Assembly: GCF_900182655.1 (NCBI RefSeq)
Contig: NZ_FXTC01000003.1
Coordinates: 1-64,000 of the forward strand
Reading direction: 5' to 3'
Origin: Chryseobacterium rhizoplanae
Lineage (GTDB): Bacteria > Bacteroidota > Bacteroidia > Flavobacteriales > Weeksellaceae
DNA: 64,000 nucleotides
The notes under the pieces are model-generated. The model was not told where the DNA came from. It worked only from the letters and a program-made list of their open reading frames with translations, and did no database searches. The position numbers were made by a program, and so were the translations under genes. The first letter of the stretch is position 1, and each line of letters begins with the position of its first letter. This document shows positions 53,717 through 63,149 of this stretch, piece by piece.

Positions 53717-54205
53717 ATGAAAAAAACTATTGCAATGGCTGCATTAGCTGTAGCTGTATCTTTCGGTGCTATTTCTTGTAAAAAGAAAATTTCTGATGCC
53801 GACCTTCAGACTCAGGCTACAACGGTAGTAACTTCTAATCCCAATGCTTCTGTTGAAGTAAAAGAAGGTGTAGCTCACTTAAGCGGTACTTTCGCAGATC
53901 AGCAGTCTAAAGACGCGATGATTGCAAAATTAAAAGCGATCAACGGAGTAAAAGACGTAATGGATATGTCTACTGTAGCAGCTGCTCCTGCTCCGGCACC
54001 TGTTGAAACTGCTTCTGCTATAGATCCTGCGGTTCAGAAAAAAGTTCAGGATGCGGTGAAGGATTTCCCTTCTGTAAAAGTAGAAGTTGTAAACGGACAG
54101 CTTACTCTTACAGGAAATGTTTCTGGTCTACAGGCTAGAAAAATCAAAGAATCTGTAGATGCTTTGAAAATTGGAAAGTATAACAACAACCTAATCGTAA
54201 AATAA
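53717..54205 (+). CDS. BON-domain lipoprotein
   Basis: 162 residues. Lipoprotein signal ending at ISCKKK, Cys21. Two BON domains: about 28-85 (ATTVVTSNPNASVEVKEGVAHLSG) and about 100-162 (KVQDAVKDFPSVKVEVVNGQLTLTGNVSG), separated by an Ala/Pro linker (AAPAPAPVETA). BON proteins sit at the periplasmic face of membranes and help keep the envelope intact, especially under osmotic stress. The partner gene begins 6 bp downstream. Confidence 0.85.
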   Translation: MKKTIAMAALAVAVSFGAISCKKKISDADLQTQATTVVTSNPNASVEVKEGVAHLSGTFADQQSKDAMIAKLKAINGVKDVMDMSTVAAAPAPAPVETASAIDPAVQKKVQDAVKDFPSVKVEVVNGQLTLTGNVSGLQARKIKESVDALKIGKYNNNLIVK

Positions 54206-54211
54206 TTTAAG

Positions 54212-54631
54212 ATGAGCGAATTACAAGATAAATATTCAAGTGTAGTTTCAGCGGCACAGTCTGCAGGGATCTCTAATCTTCAGGTTCAGGAGCAGGACGG
54301 AATTCTTTATGTTTCCGGAAATGCTTCCAATACTGCGGCTAAAGATGCTGTATGGAATGCTTTAGGAGCTATTGATTCTACTTATTCTGCTTCAGATATC
54401 AATATTGATGTACAGGTTGCAGGTCTTACTTCAGGAGCTTCTTTAACAGTGGCAACAGAAGATTCTAACCTTAATATCAGACAGGAGCCTTCTACTGAGG
54501 CTGCTGTAGTAGGTAAAGCAGCTAAAGGTTCTTCAGTAACTTTAATTGAACAAACTTCTGATGACTGGTGGAAAGTGAAAACTGATGACGGTCAGGAAGG
54601 ATATGCGTATTCAAGATATTTAAGAGCATAA
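54212..54631 (+). CDS. BON-SH3b protein
   Basis: 139 residues. N-terminal BON-like segment (QSAGISNLQVQEQDGILYVSG), then a C-terminal bacterial SH3 domain (LNIRQEPSTEAAVVGKAAKG to WWKVKTDDGQEGYAYSRYL). There is no signal peptide visible in the encoded start MSELQDK. If the protein works with the BON lipoprotein it must either stay in the cytoplasm or leave by a non-classical route, or the start is misjudged; no earlier in-frame start fits. Closely spaced with the upstream gene, so one operon. Confidence 0.8.
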   Translation: MSELQDKYSSVVSAAQSAGISNLQVQEQDGILYVSGNASNTAAKDAVWNALGAIDSTYSASDINIDVQVAGLTSGASLTVATEDSNLNIRQEPSTEAAVVGKAAKGSSVTLIEQTSDDWWKVKTDDGQEGYAYSRYLRA

Positions 54632-54672
54632 ATTTTATTAAAAAATAATAAAATTTCACAAATAAAGCATAG

Positions 54673-54697
54673 AAACATCCCAACTTTGGGATGTTTT
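54673..54697 (+). terminator. Terminator of BON gene pair
   Basis: AAACATCCCA pairs with TGGGATGTTT, followed by T residues. Confidence 0.75.
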
Positions 54698-54727
54698 TAT
54701 ATTTTTACGGCTCTGAAAAAAAAACTA

Positions 54728-57496
54728 ATGAAGAAAACTCTGTTGCTATTGACTTTGATGTTCACAGTCATTATTCTGCACGCCCAAAAACTACACATTG
54801 ACGGAAAAATATCAGATTCTGAAAAGAAGGTGATAGAAAATGCAACCGTCTACCTCCTGAAAGAAAAAGATTCGTCCATTATCAATTACACAGCCACCAA
54901 TAGAGAAGGGAAATTCTCTCTGAAGATTGATGATGTTAAAGAACCCTCCATTCTGAAAATTGATGCTAATAAATTGTCGTCCTATTCAAAAAAATTTGAT
55001 AAAATAGATCAATCCCTATCCTTAGGAGATATTCAGCTTGAAAAACAAAGTATTGTCAACAATATTGATGAGGTAAAAATCACAGCATCACCGGTAAAAA
55101 TTAAAAAAGATACTATTGAGTTCAGTGCAGCAGCGATCAAAGTACGACCTGACAGTAAAATAGAAGAACTTCTGAAACAAATTCCAGGCGTAGAGATCAA
55201 TAATGATGGAAAAATTACAGTGAATGGGAAGGAAGTGGATCAGATCATGATCAATGGAAAACCTTTCTTCGATAAAGATGGCAAAATTGCCCTTCAGAAT
55301 TTACCCGCAGATATTATCAAGAATATTCAGTTTACAACAACCAAGACAAAGGAAGAAGAACTGAGCGGGACAACAGCCAAATCTCAGAATACCACTATCA
55401 ATTTTAATATTGACGAAAAGAAAAATAAAGGTTTGCTGACAAGACTTACGGTAGGTTATGGTTCAGACAAGCGGTATGAAGCAAGCGGGCTGGCCAGTTA
55501 TTTTAAAGGTGATACCAAAGTAAGTATCCTTGCTTCTTCTAATAACATCAATTCTCAGGGATTTTCCAGGGATGAGGTTTTTGACAGTATGGGGAACGGC
55601 CGGAATGCCTGGATGATGCAGGGCGGATCTGTCTCCACAGTAGGAAATGTAACGTATTATAACCAGGGAGGCGGTACAAGAGGGATTCAGCGGTCTACGA
55701 CCATTGGATTGAATTACAGTGATAAAATGGGGAAAAATGCTGATCTGGATTCTTTCAGCCTGATGCATTCGGATTCTAATACGGAGACAAGATCCAAAGT
55801 TTCAAGATCTACCCTTTTACCCAATTATACGCTTCAGACCAATTCTGAAAGCAATGGAGAAAATGAATCCAAGCAGTACAGTTTTGATACTTCAGTCAAA
55901 ATCAAGCTGGATTCCATGACAAGTGTTTATCTTTCCCCGAGATTTACTAAAAACAGCAGTTTTAGTTTCAATAATTTACAATCATCTACTTTGAAGAATG
56001 GAAGTCTTCTGAATGAAAGTAACTCCTATTCAAGTAATGATTCGGAAAATAATTCATTTAATCCTTACATTTATTTTTCCAGAAAATTCAAGAAAAAAGG
56101 GCGTGTGCTTTCAGCCAATATGAACAGTTCAATTTCTGAGTCTAAAAGAGATAATTTAAGCCAATCCCAGAACACATTTTATGATGAAAACGGAATAACA
56201 AAAGATAACCGTGATCAATTAGCCAAGAATAAAAATCAGAACAGCTCTTTTAATTTCAGTGCAGGATATACAGAACCCATTTCCGATTCGTCCAGTGTAA
56301 ATTTTAAAATAAAATATGAAGCGAGATCAGCGAGGGATGTAAGGAATGTAAACGATTTTGATAATGCTACCGGAGATTACACTAAATTCAACCAGCTTTT
56401 ATCGAATAACATGAAGCAGAGAATCAATCAGATTTCTCCTGAAATGAGCTATCAGATCAATAAAAATAAACTCAACTTCTGGGCTTCGGTGAACCTTGAT
56501 ATTTCTGATATGAAGGTTAACTCTATCTATAACGGACAGCAATATGACCTGCAGAAAAATTTCGTATTGCCTGAATATAATCTCAATCTTTACTATCAGC
56601 TTGGAGAAGGTAAAACCTTAAGTATTTATAATTACTCTAACTTCAACATTCCGACTGCAGAACAGCTGACTCCTTATAAAGATGAATCCAATCCTTTGAT
56701 TACCTATCAAGGAAACCCCAATTTGAAAAATACATGGATCAACAATCTTTATCTGTATTTCAATAATTATAATAAAGTAAAAAACCTCAGTTACTATTTC
56801 AATATTGGTTTTACGTACAGAAATAACGACATCATTAATTTTTCCACCTATGATAATGCAGGAAAACAAGTAGTGACTTATAATAATGTAAGCGGAAATA
56901 AAAGCATTAACGCCGGCGGGGGCTTCAGTAAAAACCTGAAATGGAAAAATAACAAACTGACCATTAACCCAACATTCAACATGAATTATAATTACAATAA
57001 TGGTTTTGTTGACGGACAATCTTTTACCAGCAGTTCATACAATCTTAATCCCGGCCTTAATCTTGTATATGAGATCAAAGATAAAATGACGATTAAACCT
57101 TCTTACCGGCTTGGATACAGCTTCTCAAATTATACCAATTATAATTTAAAAAGTGTAAATACAGCCAACCAGTCCCTGAAACTGGAGCTTACCAATTATC
57201 TGCTGAAAGGCAATTTCGTATTTGGAAACGATTTTGAATATAATACCAATTCGAATATCGCTCCGGGCTTTAAAAAGGATTTTTACTTCTGGAATACCAG
57301 TCTGGGCTATTCATTCTATAAAAAACAGTTTACGGCAAAAGTAAAAATCTACGATGTATTAAATCAAAACCAAAGTGTAAAAAGAACAATCACAGATTCT
57401 TATTTCGAAGACCGCGAAGACCTCATCCTGAAAAGATACGTCATGTTCTCCATCAGCATGAAACTGAATAAGTTTGCCGGAAAAAAAGCGCAATAA
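54728..57496 (+). CDS. TonB-dependent outer-membrane receptor-like protein
   Basis: 922 residues from ATG 54728. Signal peptide ends at ILHAQ. CarboxypepD_reg-like domain (LHIDGKISDSEKKVIENATV) at about 20-95, then a plug region (IEELLKQIPGVEINNDGKI, MINGKPFFDKDG). The remainder is a large beta-barrel rich in Asn/Ser/Tyr. It differs from the PF14905 protein at 46084 in sequence but shares the layout. Possible substrates are peptides, glycans or metals. The C-terminus ends in KLNKFAGKKAQ. Confidence 0.8.
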   Translation: MKKTLLLLTLMFTVIILHAQKLHIDGKISDSEKKVIENATVYLLKEKDSSIINYTATNREGKFSLKIDDVKEPSILKIDANKLSSYSKKFDKIDQSLSLGDIQLEKQSIVNNIDEVKITASPVKIKKDTIEFSAAAIKVRPDSKIEELLKQIPGVEINNDGKITVNGKEVDQIMINGKPFFDKDGKIALQNLPADIIKNIQFTTTKTKEEELSGTTAKSQNTTINFNIDEKKNKGLLTRLTVGYGSDKRYEASGLASYFKGDTKVSILASSNNINSQGFSRDEVFDSMGNGRNAWMMQGGSVSTVGNVTYYNQGGGTRGIQRSTTIGLNYSDKMGKNADLDSFSLMHSDSNTETRSKVSRSTLLPNYTLQTNSESNGENESKQYSFDTSVKIKLDSMTSVYLSPRFTKNSSFSFNNLQSSTLKNGSLLNESNSYSSNDSENNSFNPYIYFSRKFKKKGRVLSANMNSSISESKRDNLSQSQNTFYDENGITKDNRDQLAKNKNQNSSFNFSAGYTEPISDSSSVNFKIKYEARSARDVRNVNDFDNATGDYTKFNQLLSNNMKQRINQISPEMSYQINKNKLNFWASVNLDISDMKVNSIYNGQQYDLQKNFVLPEYNLNLYYQLGEGKTLSIYNYSNFNIPTAEQLTPYKDESNPLITYQGNPNLKNTWINNLYLYFNNYNKVKNLSYYFNIGFTYRNNDIINFSTYDNAGKQVVTYNNVSGNKSINAGGGFSKNLKWKNNKLTINPTFNMNYNYNNGFVDGQSFTSSSYNLNPGLNLVYEIKDKMTIKPSYRLGYSFSNYTNYNLKSVNTANQSLKLELTNYLLKGNFVFGNDFEYNTNSNIAPGFKKDFYFWNTSLGYSFYKKQFTAKVKIYDVLNQNQSVKRTITDSYFEDREDLILKRYVMFSISMKLNKFAGKKAQ

Positions 57497-57531
57497 GGCA
57501 ACACCATACTTTTATATATATATTTTTGATA

Positions 57532-57558
57532 ATGGCCGGTTTTTCCGGCTATTTTTAT
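57532..57558 (+). terminator. Terminator of beta-barrel receptor gene
   Basis: ATGGCCGG pairs with CCGGCTAT with one wobble, then a T-run. Confidence 0.55.
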
Positions 57559-57621
57559 GAATGTACAAAAGATTGATCAATAAAAGTGTTTTTATTTTTA
57601 AATTAGCAGCAAATTTTTTTT

Positions 57622-59481
57622 ATGAAGATCCATATTTCAGTATTATGTATTCTTTTTTTCATTCTTGGAAAAGCTCAGAAGACGGAACAGAAAGATACTT
57701 TTGTTAAAGACAATTTCACCAAGAAAGAATTTTATATTCCGATGCGTGATGGCGTGAAACTTTTCACAGCCGTATATATCCCGAAAGATATATCAAACAA
57801 GAACAAATATCCGTTTCTGATGCAGAGAACCTGCTACAGCATCGCCCCATACGGAGAGAATGAATATAAAACAAAGGTAGGTCCCAACTCCTATCTGATG
57901 AAAGACAAGTATATTTTTGTATACCAGGATGTACGCGGAAGATATATGAGTGAAGGTACTTTTACCAATATGACTCCACAGGTAGAGCGTAAAACCAAAA
58001 AAGATGTTGATGAAAGTACAGATACTTATGATACCATCGAATGGCTTTTGAAAAATATCAAGGACAATAATGGTAAAGCCGGTCAGTTTGGAACATCTTA
58101 TCCGGGATTCTATACAGCCGTAGGAACATTGTCACAGCACCCTGCCCTGGTTGCTTCTTCTCCACAAGCCCCTATCTCAGATTTCTGGAATGACGATTTT
58201 CTTCACAACGGAAGGTTTATGTTGGGCTATTTCAGAACATTCCCGGTTTTTGGAGTTCAGAAAACACAGCCGGAAAAACAAGCATGGTATATGGATTCTT
58301 TCATTAAACAAACTTCTGAAGACGGATTAAAATTCTACAGAGACATGGGTACGCTGAAAGACGGATATGAAAAATATTACAAGAATAATTTCTTCATGAC
58401 AGAAATAATGAATCATACCAACTATGATGAATTCTGGCAGAAAAGAGGGCTTCTTCCTCATTTGAAGAACATCAATCACGCTGTAATGACTGTTGGCGGA
58501 TGGTTTGATGCAGAAGATCTTTCCGGTCCCCTGAATATTTATAAAACCATTGAAAAAACAAGTCCTAAAGCTAAAAACACCATTGTAATGGGGCCTTTCT
58601 CTCATGGCGGATGGTCTCAGGAGCAAGGGAAACATTTCCACAGTGAAACGTATTTTGGAGACAGCATTGCAACCTACTATCAGAAGAATATTGAAACCAG
58701 ATTCTTCAATCATTACCTGAAAGGCAATACAAAAGAAGATGCCGGACTTCCTGAAGCACTGATGTATGATACCGGAGCTAAAGAATGGAAAGAATTTGCT
58801 TCTTATCCGCCTAAAAATGCTCAGAAAGTTAATTTTTACTTAGCTGACAATACCTTGAAGAAAACTTCCGGACAAGGATATTCTGAATATTACAGTGATC
58901 CTAATAACCCTGTTTTAAGTTCTGATCATTTAAAAGATTTCAATGGCTTCACCCCGAAAAATTATATGTCAGAAGACCAGAGATTTGCTGTTGGGAGACC
59001 TGATGTTCTGACTTTCACAACAGATGTTCTGACAGAAGATATCGCGTTTGCCGGAGAGATCATGGCCAAGCTGAATATTGCATCCTCTTCTACAGATGCC
59101 GATTTTGCAGTAAAACTGATTGACGTTTACCCTGAAGATTTCAAACCTGCAGAAAAGAAGGAAGGTGTTATCTATGGAAACTACCATCAAATGGTAAGAA
59201 GTGAAATAATGCCTGCAAGGTTCAGAAATACGAAAGAAAAAGGAGAAGCTTTGGTTCCTAACCAGAAAACAGCTGTTAATTTCAGACTTCAGGATGTGGT
59301 TCACACTTTCAAAAAAGGACATAAAATCCAGATTCAGATCAGCAGTACATGGTTCCCGCTTTTCGCCATCAATCCGCAGAAGTTTATGGATAATCCAAAT
59401 TTCGCAACCAAAGAGGATTATACAAAAGCATTTATTAAGGTATATAATGACAGCTCTATTGAAGCTGAGGTTTTAAAATAA
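57622..59481 (+). CDS. CocE/NonD-family hydrolase (S15-like)
   Basis: 619 residues. Signal peptide near GKAQK. Alpha/beta hydrolase with YQDVRGRYMSEG near residue 100, QFGTSYPGFYTAVG (nucleophile Ser) and GWFDAEDLSGPL (acid). A C-terminal jelly-roll X-Pro dipeptidyl-peptidase domain follows. The family includes cocaine esterase, glutaryl-7-ACA acylase and X-Pro dipeptidyl peptidases. Periplasmic. Likely acts on peptides or esters. Confidence 0.9.
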   Translation: MKIHISVLCILFFILGKAQKTEQKDTFVKDNFTKKEFYIPMRDGVKLFTAVYIPKDISNKNKYPFLMQRTCYSIAPYGENEYKTKVGPNSYLMKDKYIFVYQDVRGRYMSEGTFTNMTPQVERKTKKDVDESTDTYDTIEWLLKNIKDNNGKAGQFGTSYPGFYTAVGTLSQHPALVASSPQAPISDFWNDDFLHNGRFMLGYFRTFPVFGVQKTQPEKQAWYMDSFIKQTSEDGLKFYRDMGTLKDGYEKYYKNNFFMTEIMNHTNYDEFWQKRGLLPHLKNINHAVMTVGGWFDAEDLSGPLNIYKTIEKTSPKAKNTIVMGPFSHGGWSQEQGKHFHSETYFGDSIATYYQKNIETRFFNHYLKGNTKEDAGLPEALMYDTGAKEWKEFASYPPKNAQKVNFYLADNTLKKTSGQGYSEYYSDPNNPVLSSDHLKDFNGFTPKNYMSEDQRFAVGRPDVLTFTTDVLTEDIAFAGEIMAKLNIASSSTDADFAVKLIDVYPEDFKPAEKKEGVIYGNYHQMVRSEIMPARFRNTKEKGEALVPNQKTAVNFRLQDVVHTFKKGHKIQIQISSTWFPLFAINPQKFMDNPNFATKEDYTKAFIKVYNDSSIEAEVLK

Positions 59482-59487
59482 ATTAAG

Positions 59488-59520
59488 AAAGCTGTTCAGA
59501 CGAACAGCTTTTTATTTTTT
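59488..59520 (+). terminator. Terminator of CocE-type hydrolase gene
   Basis: AAAGCTGTTC pairs with GAACAGCTTT, followed by a long T-run. Confidence 0.8.
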
Positions 59521-59522
59521 TA

Positions 59523-59590
59523 GGTTTTGGCTAAAGCCGGATGAATTTGTATTTTCTGTTCAAGTGGGCTTTAGCCCACTTCTATTGATA
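59523..59590 (+). repeat. Dispersed repeat, family B copy 2
   Basis: TTTTGGCTAAAGCC, then AAGTGGGCTTTAGCCCACTT and CTATTGATA. Plus orientation; it lies on the 3' side of alkB, opposite an inverted copy at 60431. Confidence 0.7.
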
Positions 59591-59706
59591 GAAATGATTA
59601 GCTTACTTTTCGATTATTCAATATTAAAGTCTGCGTAACCGATCTAATTTGTACTGAGATTCCTAAGGAATGACAAACGTTGTGGGTAAAGTATCTCTAA
59701 AAAAAA

Positions 59707-60318
59707 TTATTCTTCAATGGTTCTGAAAGTCAGGTTTACTCTGGGATTTTTCACTTTTGTAGTGGGGGGAAGCCTGTGAAGCCAGTTATCCTGGGTGGTT
59801 CCTTTCATAATTAATAAGCTCCCGTTCTCCAGGAATATTTCTACTTTCTCTTTGGTCTTTTTATGTTTAAATAAAAATTTTCTTTCTGCTCCAAAGGTCA
59901 GAGAAGCAATGGCACCATGTTTCTTCAAATCTGTTTCACCATCGCTGTGGTAGGCCATTCCCTCACTTCCGTCATGATATAAATTGAGCAGACAGGAGTT
60001 ATAGGTTTCTCCTGAAACTTCTTCACATTTTTTCTTCAGTTCCAGTAATTCCGGAGTCCAGAATTTTGCATATTTTGTTCTTTTCGAATAGGTATATTCA
60101 AAAGGCTTTTCTCCAAACCAGGCCACTTTTCTTTTTGTTAAAATCAGTTTTCCAAAGATAATTGCTTCATCATTTTCCCAGGGAATCTCGTTCAGCAAAT
60201 AGGTATAAAAAGAATCAGAAAGTTCTTTAGAGAAAACCTTTCCGTAATAATGAACGGTTCCGTCATTCGGAAGTATATTGATCGGATAGTCTGATATTTC
60301 TTCGAAGAGACTCATCAT
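59707..60318 (-). CDS. alkB: Alpha-ketoglutarate-dependent dioxygenase AlkB
   Basis: 203 residues, the usual length of AlkB. The Fe(II)/2-oxoglutarate motif is complete: His124 and Asp126 in AYHSDGETD, His181 in NWLHRLPPT, and arginines 193 and 199 in NPRVNLTFR. The enzyme removes methyl groups from N1-adenine and N3-cytosine in DNA by oxidation. It is near an Ada-like methyltransferase on the same strand, so this is an alkylation-repair locus. The DNA between them holds a dispersed repeat. Confidence 0.92.
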   Translation of the reverse strand: MMSLFEEISDYPINILPNDGTVHYYGKVFSKELSDSFYTYLLNEIPWENDEAIIFGKLILTKRKVAWFGEKPFEYTYSKRTKYAKFWTPELLELKKKCEEVSGETYNSCLLNLYHDGSEGMAYHSDGETDLKKHGAIASLTFGAERKFLFKHKKTKEKVEIFLENGSLLIMKGTTQDNWLHRLPPTTKVKNPRVNLTFRTIEE

Positions 60319-60430
60319 AGCTTTTTTAATTTAAATGCTTTTGTAGTGTAAGAACAATGTAAAATGTATTTATGGTCTTAATAATTAAACACAAATTACA
60401 CCAATATTTTCACAAATGACACGAATTTTA

Positions 60431-60500
60431 TATCAATAGGAATGGACTTTAGTCCGTTTAATAAAAAAGAGGGTTAATCCATTGGCTTTAGCCAAAACTT
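60431..60500 (-). repeat. Dispersed repeat, family B copy 3, inverted
   Basis: On the minus strand it reads TTTTGGCTAAAGCCAAT, then a degenerate GGACTAAAGTCC palindrome and CTATTGATA. It lies opposite the copy at 59523, so the two bracket alkB as inverted repeats. Confidence 0.65.
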
Positions 60501-60516
60501 ATCAATATGTTTTATT

Positions 60517-61359
60517 TCAGGAATAAATCTGTGAGCCTTCCCAGCCTACAATCAGCTGCTTTCTTTCACTTCCCCATCGATATCCACCGAGATGTCCTGT
60601 AGACTGAATCACGCGATGACAAGGTATCAGAAATGCAACAGGATTACTTCCAATAGCTGTTCCCACCGCTCTGGATGCCTTAGAATTTCCTATTTTTTCA
60701 GCCAGGCTGCCATAAGTAGACAGTTTCCCCATAGGGATTGTCAACAGACTTTCCCAGACTTTAAGCTGAAAATCGGTTCCTTTTAAATGTAATTTTATAG
60801 TATTGAGCTTAGTCCAGTCTTTATCGAATATGGACAGTGCATTCTTTTGAAGGGCATCTTGCTGCTCAGTAAAAGAAGCATTGGGGAACTTTTGCTTCAG
60901 CTCCCCGAATGCTGTTTCTTTATGGTCTTCAAAAGCCATATAGCAGATTCCTTTTTCTGTAGACGCTACTATTATATTTCCGAAAGGGCTTTCAGAAAAA
61001 CTGTAATGAATACTAAGGCTTTTTCCGCCATTTTTATATTCTGCCGGAGACATTCCTTCCACCTTCACAAACAGGTCATGAAGCCTGCTGGTACTGGAAA
61101 ATCCTGTCTCGTATGCAGTATCAAACAAACTTGCTTTTTCTTCCTTCAATAAGCTTTTGGCATGTTCAAGACTGATGAACTGCAAAAACTTTTTCGGACT
61201 TGTTCCTGCCCAATCTGTAAAGATTTTCTGAAAATGGGCGGGACTTAAGTGAATATTCTCTGCCACTTCCTCCAAACTTGGCTGAAGCCTGAAATTGCTC
61301 TGGATATATTCTATCGCCTTAGCAATTCTGTTATAATCTATCTGACTTTGTGTGGACAT
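60517..61359 (-). CDS. Ada-like HTH/methylated-DNA-protein cysteine methyltransferase
   Basis: 280 residues. An N-terminal AraC-type HTH (ENIHLSPAHFQKIFTDWAG, FDTAYETGFSSTSRLHDLF) fused to an O6-alkylguanine-DNA methyltransferase domain with the active-site Cys247 in FLIPCHRVIQ. The N-terminal metal-binding Ada domain that accepts methyl phosphotriesters is absent, so it repairs O6-methylguanine but may not work as the classic Ada sensor. With alkB it forms an alkylation-response cluster. Confidence 0.88.
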   Translation of the reverse strand: MSTQSQIDYNRIAKAIEYIQSNFRLQPSLEEVAENIHLSPAHFQKIFTDWAGTSPKKFLQFISLEHAKSLLKEEKASLFDTAYETGFSSTSRLHDLFVKVEGMSPAEYKNGGKSLSIHYSFSESPFGNIIVASTEKGICYMAFEDHKETAFGELKQKFPNASFTEQQDALQKNALSIFDKDWTKLNTIKLHLKGTDFQLKVWESLLTIPMGKLSTYGSLAEKIGNSKASRAVGTAIGSNPVAFLIPCHRVIQSTGHLGGYRWGSERKQLIVGWEGSQIYS

Positions 61360-61428
61360 TGTATTGTTATTTTACCTCACAAATTTCCAAAGAATATACG
61401 GCAGAAAAAATCCGATTCTTGCGGAATA

Positions 61429-62286
61429 TTAGTTGTTGTTATAAATATCGTTATAAGCAAGCATTTTATAATATAGCTTAGCAGCAAGGAAAGCCGTTGG
61501 CTTAGCCATTGGAGAATCCATTAATTCTACAATATCAAATGCCACTACATTACATTTTTCAAATACTTTTCTTAATAATTCCAGTGTTGGATACCATTGT
61601 AATCCACCTGGCTCAGGAGTTCCTGTAGAAGGAGCAATAGAAGGATCAAAAGCATCAAGGTCTATTGTAATATATACGTTTCCTGAAACTTTTTCCAATA
61701 CATCATTCACCCAGTTCTCATTGTTTGCAATCTCGTGAGCAAAGAATACTCTTCCTTCCGGTAAATACTGAGCTTCTTCCGCATCCATAGAACGAATTCC
61801 CACCTGAACCAAGTTATGTTTCTGGTTAGCTTCAAACACCGCACAAGCATGGTTAGAAGTAGAACCGTGGAATTCAGGACGTAAGTCTGTATGAGCATCC
61901 AGCTGAAGAACGGTAAGGTTTTCAAATTTTTCTCCTACTGCACGGATAGAACCGATAGACACAGAGTGTTCACCTCCAAATAAAGTAAATACTTTCCCTT
62001 CATTGTTCAAAAGTTCTTTGGTTTTCTGGTAAACAGCTTCTGTCATTGCTTCCGGGCTGGAATTTTCAGAAACTTCTCCTGCCAGATATACTCCCTGAAG
62101 ATAAGGTTCTGTTTGGGTTTCAATATCATAAAGCTCCATGTTTTCAGAAGCATCTAAGAATAATTCAGGACCTTTATCAGCTCCTTTTCCCCATGTTGAA
62201 GTCCCGTCATAAGGAACAGTTACCAACATTACTTTTGAATTCTCTAACGTTGCGTTTTCTTCGGGAATTCCTGCGTATGTTTTCAT
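61429..62286 (-). CDS. speB: Agmatinase
   Basis: 285 residues of the ureohydrolase family. Mn-binding motifs: GGEHSVSIG, LQLDAHTDLRPE and TIDLDAFDPSIAPSTGTPEPGG. It converts agmatine to putrescine and urea. The arginine decarboxylase gene, which produces agmatine, begins about 1 kb upstream on the same strand, but a HAD gene on the opposite strand lies between. The family includes arginase and formiminoglutamase; agmatinase is supported by that neighbour. Confidence 0.85.
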   Translation of the reverse strand: MKTYAGIPEENATLENSKVMLVTVPYDGTSTWGKGADKGPELFLDASENMELYDIETQTEPYLQGVYLAGEVSENSSPEAMTEAVYQKTKELLNNEGKVFTLFGGEHSVSIGSIRAVGEKFENLTVLQLDAHTDLRPEFHGSTSNHACAVFEANQKHNLVQVGIRSMDAEEAQYLPEGRVFFAHEIANNENWVNDVLEKVSGNVYITIDLDAFDPSIAPSTGTPEPGGLQWYPTLELLRKVFEKCNVVAFDIVELMDSPMAKPTAFLAAKLYYKMLAYNDIYNNN

Positions 62287-62320
62287 ATATAATTATTAAT
62301 TAAAAAATTAAATGATTTCG

Positions 62321-62328
62321 CAAAGATA
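62321..62328 (-). promoter_or_regulatory. Promoter -7 box TATCTTTG for agmatinase
   Basis: Minus-strand TATCTTTG followed by C, the common form in Bacteroidetes. The start codon lies 34 bases downstream. A TTC sits near the -33 position. Confidence 0.5.
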
Positions 62329-62463
62329 CAAAGAGTTTACGAGTTGAAGAGTACGAGTGTCGGAGAGTTTATGAGTTATACACTTTCCTTTTGCTGTATG
62401 TTATCTGCTACCTGCAACCTAGCATCTATTACCTCATTCCTTTCCACTTTCGGTTCAAATAAC

Positions 62464-62471
62464 TATTTTTG
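62464..62471 (+). promoter_or_regulatory. Promoter -7 box TATTTTTG for HAD gene
   Basis: Matches TAnnTTTG, 15 bases before the ATG at 62487. Confidence 0.45.
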
Positions 62472-62486
62472 TAAAAAACTTTTAAT

Positions 62487-63146
62487 ATGCCTTTAAAAGC
62501 TGTTCTTTTCGATATGGATGGAGTAATTGTAGATACAGAACCATTACATAGAAAAGCTTATTTCAAAACGTTTGATGAATTGGAGATTGCGGTTTCCGAA
62601 GAATTGTACACCTCTTTTACCGGAGCATCAACCAAAAGAGTTTCTGAAACTTTGATCAATAAATTCAATCTCAACCAGACGTATGAATCCATTGCAGGAA
62701 TCAAAAGAGCACATTTCAAAGATTATTTTTATAATGATGATGAATTTGATTTAATCCCGGGAGTAAGAAAACTGATTGAACATTATCATGAAAACGGACT
62801 CAAACTTATCCTGGCTTCTTCGGCTACCATGGTAACGATCAATATGGTTTTTGAAAAATTCGGGTTGGAAAAATATTTCAGCGGAAAAATCAGCGGTGCC
62901 GATTTAAAAGAATCAAAACCTCATCCTGAAGTTTTTTTACTGGCTGCAGAAATGGCAGGTGAACCTGTTGAAAACTGTATGGTGATTGAAGATTCTACTA
63001 ACGGAATTCTTGCTGCACATCGGGCTAAAATTTTCTGTGCGGCATACAGAAGCCCTCATTCAAAAAATCAGGATTATACCTTGGCCGATACTGTAGTTAC
63101 TGATTATGAGGAACTCGAACTTGATAAAATTTCAACGTATTTTTAA
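62487..63146 (+). CDS. HAD-family phosphatase (beta-phosphoglucomutase-like)
   Basis: 219 residues. The HAD motif 1 is VLFDMDGVIVDTEPLH (Asp nucleophile and acid/base Asp), motif 2 is LILASSA, and motif 3/4 lie in KESKPHPEVFLLAAEM and MVIEDSTNGI. The small cap domain and DTEPLH fit the beta-phosphoglucomutase/phosphoglycolate phosphatase-like subfamily. Substrate unknown. It is followed by an interrupted terminator hairpin. Confidence 0.85.
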   Translation: MPLKAVLFDMDGVIVDTEPLHRKAYFKTFDELEIAVSEELYTSFTGASTKRVSETLINKFNLNQTYESIAGIKRAHFKDYFYNDDEFDLIPGVRKLIEHYHENGLKLILASSATMVTINMVFEKFGLEKYFSGKISGADLKESKPHPEVFLLAAEMAGEPVENCMVIEDSTNGILAAHRAKIFCAAYRSPHSKNQDYTLADTVVTDYEELELDKISTYF

Positions 63147-63149
63147 ATA

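Noticed and set aside
59523..60500. Composite transposon around alkB
   Set aside because: The bracketing sequences are about 70 bp palindromic repeats without transposase or target duplications; kept only as an inverted repeat observation.
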